Source: Planctomycetaceae bacterium (GTDB taxonomy: Bacteria > Planctomycetota > Planctomycetia > Pirellulales > Thermoguttaceae). From it: DNA of 12,408 nucleotides. A program made the position numbers and the translations under genes. The notes below the pieces were generated by a model. It searched no databases and had not been told where the DNA came from. It saw only the letters and a program-made list of their open reading frames with translations. How positions within the stretch are numbered: position 1 is the first letter of the stretch; every line of letters starts with the position of its first letter. Below are positions 7,076 through 12,408 of the stretch, piece after piece. The stretch lies in assembly GCA_009776995.1 (NCBI GenBank), contig WRMR01000089.1:1-12408 (forward strand). The letters run 5' to 3'.

Positions 7076-8212
7076 TCAGTACGCCGGGAGATTCGGACTT
7101 GGCGGCCTGTCTTCTTTCCCATCGCTGTTCAGGTACGCGGCGGAAACGAGAATCGGCTTTCGGTTCCAGAGGCCGTAAATTTTGTCCACCAGCCCGTCGG
7201 CAGAGACGTTGATCCGGCCGTTCCCGCAACCGTCCAGCGAATTGAACGGGTCGGAGCGGTTCATTTGCACCGTGAGTTCCGGCGTTCCCTGCGGGGCGTA
7301 TGGCCACGGCCAGGCGGTGGACAGCAGACCGTGAAAATGGATGTTTCCGATCCTGTTCGTCAGCAACTGGTGCGTGTGACCGTGAATGACCGTGACACGC
7401 TCAAAGCGTTTCAGGATCGCCTGCACATCCTCCGCGTCGTCCGTCCAGAAATTCCAGTTTTTGTAAAGCTTGTAAAGCGGCGAGTGCGAAAAGACCACGA
7501 CCGGATGATCGTTGCCGTAATTTTCCAGGTCTTTTTGAAGCCACGCACGCTGTGCTTCACCGACGAAAAAAGACCGCTGGTTCTGGTTATCCAGCCCGGC
7601 CACGGTTTGCATCCGTTCCATCGGCGTAAGCCCGCGCGGAGTCCAGAAATCCTCTTCATTCACGCTCATCAGACAGATAAAATGGACGCCTTGATGGTCG
7701 AAGCTCCATGTCGGCTCGCCGAAAAGCGACCGCCATTTTTCGCCCATGTCGTAATACCAGTCATGCTCGCCGACCATGATTTTCAAGGGGTATTTTAACT
7801 CCTTCAAAATGTCGCAACCGAGCTGAAGTTCTTCCGGCTGACCGAGCTGCGCGAGATCACCGCCGTAAAAAACGAAATCCGGCGGCTCAGGCATGGCGTT
7901 CACATCCTGAACCGCCCGCATCAGGGCATTCGCGAAGCGGTCATTCTTCTCCTTCACGTAGAGGTGGGAGTCCGAAATGTACGCGATGTGAAAACCCTGT
8001 GATCTGCCGGCGGCGTCCTGTCCCAACGCGATGTGGATCGGCTGGAACGTGTGAGTCATACCGAGCATTCCGGCCCCGGCTGCGGCAATCGACGCGGCAG
8101 ACGTGACACGCAGGAATGACCGGCGGTCCAGATTCCGCAGTGATTCGTAAATACTCCGACGTTCGTTTTCCACCTGCGTTTCGAGATTCTCTTTTTCGTA
8201 TCGGGTACTCAT
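7076..8212 (-). CDS. Tat-exported calcineurin-like metallophosphoesterase
   Basis: This 378-residue protein has a long polar N-region and the Tat motif DRRSFLRV (R30-R31), followed by an Ala/Gly-rich hydrophobic stretch (39-52). The folded enzyme should act outside the cytoplasm. Metal-binding motifs of the calcineurin-like fold appear in order: D81-x-H83 (ISDSHLY), G117-G-D119 (FYGGDLAQ), G148-E-H-D151 (MVGEHDWYYDMG), H243 (FSHSPLY) and H279-x-H281 (VIHGHTH). The third motif is normally GNHD/E, so the metal-bridging Asn is Glu149 here. The start is supported by GGAGAA (8221-8226 on the plus strand), about 8 bp before the ATG. It lies 154 bp downstream of the cytochrome c peroxidase gene, in the same direction, with a candidate promoter of its own. 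The substrate (phosphomonoester, diester or nucleotide) is not predictable. Confidence 0.88.
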   Translation of the reverse strand: MSTRYEKENLETQVENERRSIYESLRNLDRRSFLRVTSAASIAAAGAGMLGMTHTFQPIHIALGQDAAGRSQGFHIAYISDSHLYVKEKNDRFANALMRAVQDVNAMPEPPDFVFYGGDLAQLGQPEELQLGCDILKELKYPLKIMVGEHDWYYDMGEKWRSLFGEPTWSFDHQGVHFICLMSVNEEDFWTPRGLTPMERMQTVAGLDNQNQRSFFVGEAQRAWLQKDLENYGNDHPVVVFSHSPLYKLYKNWNFWTDDAEDVQAILKRFERVTVIHGHTHQLLTNRIGNIHFHGLLSTAWPWPYAPQGTPELTVQMNRSDPFNSLDGCGNGRINVSADGLVDKIYGLWNRKPILVSAAYLNSDGKEDRPPSPNLPAY

Positions 8213-8274
8213 AAGACATGTTCTCCCATTTTGTTCAAGCCGACGGCCCGGATTTTGCGATTGACGATGGCTCC

Positions 8275-8303
8275 AATGTATGACATGGGTTCCCGTCTGT
8301 CAA
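8275..8303 (-). promoter_or_regulatory. Candidate sigma70 promoter for phosphoesterase gene
   Basis: On the minus strand a perfect TTGACA (8298-8303) is followed after exactly 17 bp by TACATT (8275-8280; 4 of 6 matches). Transcription would start near 8268, giving a leader of about 55 nt before the ATG at 8212 that contains its Shine-Dalgarno site. The -35 box overlaps a small perfect palindrome (CGTCT at 8294-8298 and AGACG at 8303-8307), which could be an operator or the tail hairpin of the peroxidase transcript. Confidence 0.45.
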
Positions 8304-8366
8304 GACGCCTTTTCACACCGTGACTGCCGTTATTTTTCACCATGAAGAAACACGAAGATTTTTATT

Positions 8367-9731
8367 TCACCTCTCCTGTTCAGGCTGGGAGTGCCGGAAA
8401 TTTTCAAAACTCAGCACTTTTCGTTCCGCGACCGGCGTGTTGCGTTCCGGACGTTCACGTCGGGAGAGTGAGAACTGCTCCTGATACTTTCGGGCGTTTT
8501 CCTCCGCAAAACGGATGTCGGTCAGGGTGAAAAGGAACGCCACAATCTGGTCAATCTGCCGCTCCGTAAGATTCAGCGGCTCGATTCCGCCGTCCAGGTA
8601 AAGATTCGGTTCGCCGCCCGCGTTGTAATGATCCATGACGTCCCAGAGCGTTTTCAGGGAACCGTCGTGCATGTAGGGGCCGGTGATTCCCACGTTCAGG
8701 AGCATCGGCGTGCGAAACGTCCCGATGTCGTGCGTGTTGTGGGTCACGGTAAATCGGCCAAGCTCGCCATACTCCGTGGCCAGTGCCAATTCATCCAGCA
8801 TTTTGTCGGAGTTGTCCTGCTGAAGAATCTGCACCGCTTCCGCCGCCAGTTTCTCAAAGTCCAGATGCGTTGCGGCAATGCCGATGTTGTGGAACTTGTT
8901 GTCGGTTCCCAGCGGGTTGGACGGACTGATCGCGTGACAGGCCGCGCAACGTCCCTCGCGGTTGAACAGTTTCCAGCCTTCCAGCGCATCCACCGAAATC
9001 GCGCTGGTGTCTCCGCTCATGTATCGCCGGAACGGGGAGTCCAGGAAATTCAACGTCCTCTCGAACGCCGCAATCGCCCGGCCAATGTCCTGAAAATTGA
9101 CATCGCGTCCGTAGGCATCCCGGAACATTCTCCGATATTCCGGATCGTCCTTGATCCCGGCAATGATCACCGCTTCGTCGTCTTCCATCCCCATTTCAAT
9201 CGGATTGATGATCGGCTGCATGGCCTGATGGTCCACGGTCGGTGAGCGGCCGTCCCAGAACATGGTGTGCAGAAGCGTGACGTTCATGGTCGTCGGGGAG
9301 TTTCTCATGCCGAATTGACCGCCGATTCCCTCCGAAGTGGGCTGCTGATCGGAAAACCCGCGGGTCACGTCATGGCACGTCGCACAGGAAACCGTGCCAT
9401 CCGCCGAAAGTTTCGGCTCAAAATAAAGCTTTCGTCCCAGCGCGATTCGCGCAGGCGTGATTTCGTTGTCTTGCGGAATCAAAGCGTTCCAATAGACCGG
9501 GTCAATGCCGTTGGGCACGTAATTCGTTGCACCCGTTTCCGGTTGCAAGGCATCCAGCACTCGCTGCTGGTATGCCTCCACAGCGGCCCCGTGATTCCCC
9601 AGCGGGATTCGCTCCGCAGGCTGCGCCGCGATGAACGCCGACTGTCCGGTCAGCATCACGAGGATGACCATACCGATGCCCGGTGGCACCGAACGGCACC
9701 CGAATGCTCTTTGTCTGATCTTTGTTCGCAT
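8367..9731 (-). CDS. Di-haem cytochrome c peroxidase (CcpA/MauG family)
   Basis: This 454-residue exported di-haem protein has a hydrophobic N-terminal signal (about 17-36, ending AFIAA-QP). Two c-type haem sites are visible: C116-ATC-H120 (VSCATCHD) and C262-AAC-H266 (RCAACHA). Other family signatures are LGRKLYFEPKLSADGTVSC, MRNSPTTMN (142-150), FWDGRSPTVDHQA (158-170) with INPIEMG, and YMHDGSLKTLWD (353-364), whose M354 is the likely distal ligand of the high-potential haem. Peroxidases of this family reduce hydrogen peroxide in the periplasm with electrons from small cytochromes; MauG relatives oxidise protein substrates instead. A charged tail of about 45 residues after LFTLTDIRF (408) has no family counterpart I recall. 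The start is set by a strong AAGGAG (9740-9745 on the plus strand), 8 bp from the ATG. It is the first of three minus-strand genes for exported enzymes. The physiological electron donor is not identifiable here. Confidence 0.93.
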   Translation of the reverse strand: MRTKIRQRAFGCRSVPPGIGMVILVMLTGQSAFIAAQPAERIPLGNHGAAVEAYQQRVLDALQPETGATNYVPNGIDPVYWNALIPQDNEITPARIALGRKLYFEPKLSADGTVSCATCHDVTRGFSDQQPTSEGIGGQFGMRNSPTTMNVTLLHTMFWDGRSPTVDHQAMQPIINPIEMGMEDDEAVIIAGIKDDPEYRRMFRDAYGRDVNFQDIGRAIAAFERTLNFLDSPFRRYMSGDTSAISVDALEGWKLFNREGRCAACHAISPSNPLGTDNKFHNIGIAATHLDFEKLAAEAVQILQQDNSDKMLDELALATEYGELGRFTVTHNTHDIGTFRTPMLLNVGITGPYMHDGSLKTLWDVMDHYNAGGEPNLYLDGGIEPLNLTERQIDQIVAFLFTLTDIRFAEENARKYQEQFSLSRRERPERNTPVAERKVLSFENFRHSQPEQER

Positions 9732-10145
9732 TTTCTGTTCTCCTTAATATTGTAGAAACTACTGTTCAACCATTCCAGACGGTAACGGTTATGGCGTGAC
9801 AGCCGTTGGGTTGGTTTTGGGTAAAATCCTCCAGCGTAAACCTTATTTTTACATCATTTCTGCCAAAAAAACAATCCCACTGACATCATTTTTCTGCACT
9901 CTGCATTTCTGCAAAACCAGCCCCCGATCTTTCATCTTTTATCCTCTTTTTTTCAATACGGACCATGCAAAAAAACGAAATATACGAATTATTTGTTTCG
10001 TGTTTTCATTGCCCACCCTTTTCAGCCACGCATTTTCACGGATGAAACACATATTCACAATAGAAATTTGCACAATAATAATACGGCCACAATTTACGAT
10101 TTGGCTACAAAAGAAAAAAAATGACCATACCGAACAAGAAAAGTC
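9732..10145. other. AT-rich divergent intergenic region
   Basis: This stretch separates the leftward peroxidase gene from the rightward vWA-kinase promoter. I find no convincing gene. A 117-codon plus-strand frame (9796-10149) is low in complexity and lacks a ribosome-binding site. Small inverted repeats are present: AACGGTT/AGCCGTT (9784-9790 and 9801-9807, with a G-U pair), near the peroxidase start, and ACGAAA/TTTCGT (9975-9980 and 9996-10001). The motif CATTTCTGC, or a close variant, recurs between 9850 and 9920. The region is far more AT-rich than the peroxidase gene. Confidence 0.5.
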
Positions 10146-10175
10146 TTGACATGTTTAGACTGGCTTATTTATAAT
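10146..10175 (+). promoter_or_regulatory. Consensus sigma70 promoter
   Basis: TTGACA (10146-10151) and TATAAT (10170-10175) are both perfect consensus hexamers with an 18-bp spacer. Transcription should start at about 10182-10184 and run rightward. The first protein start with a good ribosome-binding site is 10603, so the promoter would make a leader of roughly 420 nt, or a separate RNA. Such a strong unregulated-looking promoter in front of a signalling kinase suggests control after initiation. Confidence 0.8.
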
Positions 10176-10182
10176 ATAGTCG

Positions 10183-10602
10183 CAGTATATAGTATCAAGG
10201 TTGGTTTATCAATTTTCTTGGAGATAGTTCGCTTTGCTGGCTCACGCCGGTTTTACAATCAGATAATCGCAAGTATTAGCCCTTGAAACCATCACATTGA
10301 TGGGGCTTTCTTCCTGCACTACCCGCTTGCCGGTTGGAAGAAAAAGAGATTTGCCATCCAAACATGTGTCCCCCGTATGGGGGCGTCGTGCGGATGGCTT
10401 GCGAAGCGTTCCGTGCGGCATGACTGTAATGTCGTATTGGTTTGTACTTTTGTGCATTCCGCCTCAGTAGTGCGGGGGGAGCCTTCGTGTTCAAGGGCTC
10501 ATGGCGTCCCCTCTTCTTTTTTGAAGACGGCTCTCGTCTCTTATTTGTCGGTTCTGACAAGTGACTTTTCCGTATTTGCCCCTGACCATAGGAGAGTTTC
10601 AA
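10183..10602 (+). ncRNA. Long structured leader or ncRNA upstream of vWA-kinase gene
   Basis: Between the consensus promoter and the kinase gene lies a 420-nt region with no credible protein but many consecutive stem-loops. They are CCATCA/TGATGG (10289-10294, 10298-10303) within AGCC/GGCT (10278-10281, 10304-10307); TTTCTTCC/GGAAGAAA (10307-10314, 10336-10343); GCCATCC/GGATGGC (10353-10359, 10392-10398) enclosing CCCCC/GGGGG (10370-10374, 10379-10383); CCGC/GCGG (10459-10475); GAGCC/GGCTC (10479-10483, 10496-10500); TCTTC/GAAGA (10512-10527); and TTGTC/GACAA (10545-10549, 10556-10560). The first stem is followed by a short T-rich run (TTTCTT) and could act as an attenuator. I recognise no Rfam-type family. 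It could be a 5' leader, a separate small RNA, or degraded coding DNA with chance pairing. Confidence 0.45.
10590..10595 (+). promoter_or_regulatory. Ribosome-binding site that fixes the vWA-kinase start
   Basis: AGGAGA ends 7 bp before the ATG at 10603. The open frame extends back to a GTG at 10561, but that codon has no Shine-Dalgarno site, so the shorter protein beginning MYDDEDLVLN is preferred. Confidence 0.8.
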
Positions 10603-12129
10603 ATGTATGACGATGAGGATTTGGTTCTTAATGATGACTTTGCAAGAGAAGCCGAGAATGCCACTGATTCAGACAACCCAGAGCCGCGGTGTCCTTGCGT
10701 ATTTTTGTTGGATACATCCGGCAGTATGAATACTGAAGATAGCTACGGTATATCTGCAATAAGTAAACTCAATACAGGCTTACAAACACTGAAAAAAGCT
10801 ATCATGGATGATAGCAAAGCTAGGAAACGTGTCGAGTTGGCATTGGTAAACAAGAACGACCAAGAGATTATTTGCAAGAATCGCATCGGTGGAGGCGGCT
10901 CGGGGGATGTGTACACAACCAATGATGACAACTATGTTGTTAAGATTTACAAGTCTCCATTACCGGAAATTGCCAGCAAACTGCAATTTATGATCTCTAA
11001 CGTACCAGATCAACCGCGTTCCGATAATAATCACATCAGTCTCACATGGCCGCTTGATATTTTGAAAGACAATCGAGGTAATAGCGGATCAGTGTGTGGT
11101 TATTTGATGAAAAAAGCAGAAGGTGTGATTCTTTGCGAGGCATGGGATAGAGAAAACTGGAAAGGTAACGCTACTTTTTCAGGACATACCTGGGAACGCG
11201 CCTTAATCATTGCTTATAATGTATCTGTTATGGTGCAGAATATCCACGCGAAGGGGTATGTGATTGGCGATATAAAACCCGACAATATTCTCGTCCGGAA
11301 CGACACATCGCAAATAACCATCATAGACACTGACTCATTCCAATTGAAAGATTCTCATGAAATTACTCATCCTTGCCGGTGGCGCACTGACGAATATGAA
11401 GCACCGGATATCAACAATGAAATCAGAGATAAAGGACTTCGTGAGCCTCACCAAGATTGTTTTACACTGGCTTTTATGATCAATTGCTTGTTGTTGCACG
11501 GCTGGAGACCTTTTGCTGGATATACAGGCAACGACGATGTTAGCGAACAAAAAGCTATGGAATCCGGGTTTTCTCTATATAGCGGACATTGTAAGCCAAA
11601 TAAGCGTTTTCCGAGCATCGAATGCTTACCCCAATCACTTAGTGAGCTTTTCTATCGTACTTTCGTTACCGGACATAAAAACCCACGAATGCGTCCCAGT
11701 GCTAGGGAATGGACAGATGCTATTGAAAGTATTCTCGAAACAAACAGGCAGGGTTTGAGTAACTGTGATGTCAATGGAAAACATATATTCGCTGCTCATT
11801 TGTCAGCCTGTCCTTGGTGCGCACTAGCCAAACAGAGAGGTAGAGATGATTATGAATACCAGCCTCCTGTGATTGATGGCGTTTCTCCACAAGAAATTCC
11901 TCCACCAAGACAAAAAATAACTCCCCCTGTCAAGAACAATCCTTATATCAACATCCCGTCTCCGGTAGGTGTCAATTCTCAACCAAAACCACTGCGTCAG
12001 CCAAAAATCAGTCCCCCAGCCGTGAGCAATTTTGGTCTCACTATCATCCTGACTTGGACGCTTATCAACCTTATCATTGCGTGCTTTTTCATGTATCTCA
12101 ATAATTCATGGCACACAGCGCACATGTAA
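10603..12129 (+). CDS. Chimeric half-vWA/Ser-Thr kinase with zinc-knuckle motif and C-terminal membrane helix (TerY-P-type)
   Basis: This 508-residue protein opens with an acidic tail. Residues 29-82 then match the first half of a TerY-type vWA domain: RCPCVFLLDTSGSM with the DxSxS metal site (D37, S39, S41), then KLNTGLQTLKKAIMDD and KRVELALV. The rest of that domain, including the MIDAS Thr and Asp, is missing. At 83-95 it passes straight into a protein kinase: glycine loop GGGGSGDVY (96-104), K114, GDIKPDN (D223, K225, N228), IDTD in place of DFG (D242) and YEAP (265-268). After the kinase come C388, H394, H399 and CPWC (403-406), a likely zinc knuckle. A proline-rich linker (about 420-472) and a hydrophobic helix (477-498) follow. 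Normally vWA, PP2C phosphatase and such kinases are separate neighbouring genes. This looks like a natural fusion or an in-frame collapse. The kinase motifs are intact, so activity is plausible; the substrate is unknown. Confidence 0.82.
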   Translation: MYDDEDLVLNDDFAREAENATDSDNPEPRCPCVFLLDTSGSMNTEDSYGISAISKLNTGLQTLKKAIMDDSKARKRVELALVNKNDQEIICKNRIGGGGSGDVYTTNDDNYVVKIYKSPLPEIASKLQFMISNVPDQPRSDNNHISLTWPLDILKDNRGNSGSVCGYLMKKAEGVILCEAWDRENWKGNATFSGHTWERALIIAYNVSVMVQNIHAKGYVIGDIKPDNILVRNDTSQITIIDTDSFQLKDSHEITHPCRWRTDEYEAPDINNEIRDKGLREPHQDCFTLAFMINCLLLHGWRPFAGYTGNDDVSEQKAMESGFSLYSGHCKPNKRFPSIECLPQSLSELFYRTFVTGHKNPRMRPSAREWTDAIESILETNRQGLSNCDVNGKHIFAAHLSACPWCALAKQRGRDDYEYQPPVIDGVSPQEIPPPRQKITPPVKNNPYINIPSPVGVNSQPKPLRQPKISPPAVSNFGLTIILTWTLINLIIACFFMYLNNSWHTAHM

Positions 12130-12274
12130 CGGCCCATTTTTTTCTTTTTATAACCATCCGAGGACTATCATCCCCGGTTCTTTGTCAACTCCACATTTCC
12201 ACCCCGCCACTGTGTTCCTCAACATCAGTAGCAAGAGCCGCACACGAACAAGAACAATCAACAAAGGTAACATT
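12130..12274. other. Non-coding stretch downstream of vWA-kinase
   Basis: No gene is supported here. Pyrimidine-rich sequence with T-runs follows the stop (12136-12153), but no preceding GC-rich stem makes a convincing terminator. Short plus-strand frames overlapping the kinase 3' end lack ribosome-binding sites. Confidence 0.4.
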
Positions 12275-12408
12275 TCAGCCGAATAACTGGCGGTAATTTG
12301 GGTAGTTTCAAAAAATTCCCAAATTATGCATAGTCTCCATTTTTTCGCTACCTGTAATGCGTAATTTGTGTAGTTTCAAGCAATTGAAAGCAAGAAAAAT
12401 TCGGCTGA
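12275..12408. repeat. Direct-repeat pair enclosed by inverted repeat at window edge
   Basis: Two 25-bp direct repeats (12293-12317 and 12361-12385) agree at 22 of 25 positions and share GTAATTTG and GTAGTTTCAA. Their starts are 68 bp apart. An exact 10-bp inverted repeat encloses them: TCAGCCGAAT (12275-12284) and ATTCGGCTGA (12399-12408), the second ending at the last base of the window. The first direct repeat also forms a hairpin with TAATTTGGG (12294-12302) and CCCAAATTA (12318-12326). The second contains TTTCAA-GCAA-TTGAAA (12375-12390). The arrangement could be the end of a mobile element, a protein-binding array or the first units of a longer repeat outside the window. Confidence 0.6.

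Noticed and set aside
9749..9777. TACAAT with TGGAAT 17 bp upstream on the minus strand, as peroxidase promoter
   Set aside because: Transcription would start within or next to the Shine-Dalgarno site (9740-9745), and the -35 box matches only 3 of 6 bases.
9796..10149. 117-codon plus-strand frame in the AT-rich gap
   Set aside because: There is no Shine-Dalgarno site, the composition is low-complexity and rich in F, I, K and S, and it runs through the consensus -35 box at 10146.
10377..10610. 77-codon plus frame and overlapping minus frames in the kinase leader
   Set aside because: They lack ribosome-binding sites and protein-like patterning, and they overlap the hairpins; the region reads better as non-coding.
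12293..12385. Possible CRISPR array start
   Set aside because: Only two repeats are present, they differ at 3 of 25 positions, the interval is 43 bp and no cas gene is visible. A CRISPR call is not supported.

Overview
The window is a compositional mosaic. A GC-rich central block (about 1696-9731) holds four intact genes with ordinary chromosomal character. On each side lies AT-rich DNA that looks like accessory or mobile material. The combination of an ISAzo13-type transposase, a KilA-N remnant, Tat-exported hydrolases, a di-haem peroxidase and a TerY-type vWA/kinase gene suggests a free-living Gram-negative bacterium. The Planctomycetota/Verrucomicrobiota/Lentisphaerota group is my best guess, but it rests on gene style and composition only, since there is no rRNA or marker gene here.

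Left flank (1-1600): the C-terminal end of an ISAzo13-family transposase is followed within about 20 bp by the C-terminal part of a KilA-N-domain protein with no N-terminus, as if the insertion sequence had cut that gene. Next is an intact AT-rich gene joining a HARE-type winged helix to a domain with a visible PD...ExK nuclease core (HrgA/COG2958-like), probably a restriction-associated protein. GC content jumps at about 1600.

Central block (1696-9731): a full-length RND efflux permease on the plus strand has no membrane-fusion or outer-membrane partner in the window. It converges on three minus-strand genes for exported enzymes. In transcription order these are a di-haem cytochrome c peroxidase (MauG/CcpA family), a Tat-exported calcineurin-like phosphoesterase, and a Tat-exported GH5 glycoside hydrolase whose barrel is split by an inserted beta-rich module. 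Their gaps (154 and 311 bp) and the candidate promoters suggest neighbouring transcription units rather than one tight operon. All three products would act outside the cytoplasm.

Right flank (9732-12408): a long AT-rich gap carries a consensus sigma70 promoter (TTGACA, 18 bp, TATAAT). It is followed by a leader of about 420 nt with at least seven consecutive stem-loops and then by a well-spaced Shine-Dalgarno site. The gene behind it encodes a chimera: the first half of a TerY-type vWA domain joined directly to a Ser/Thr kinase, then a Cys/His zinc-knuckle motif, a proline-rich linker and a C-terminal membrane helix. It reads like a collapsed version of the usual vWA, PP2C and kinase triad. 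The last 134 bp contain a pair of 25-bp direct repeats enclosed by a 10-bp inverted repeat that ends at the window edge.

The best candidates for something undescribed are the vWA-kinase fusion with its structured leader, and the HARE/PD-ExK protein beside the mobile-element junction.
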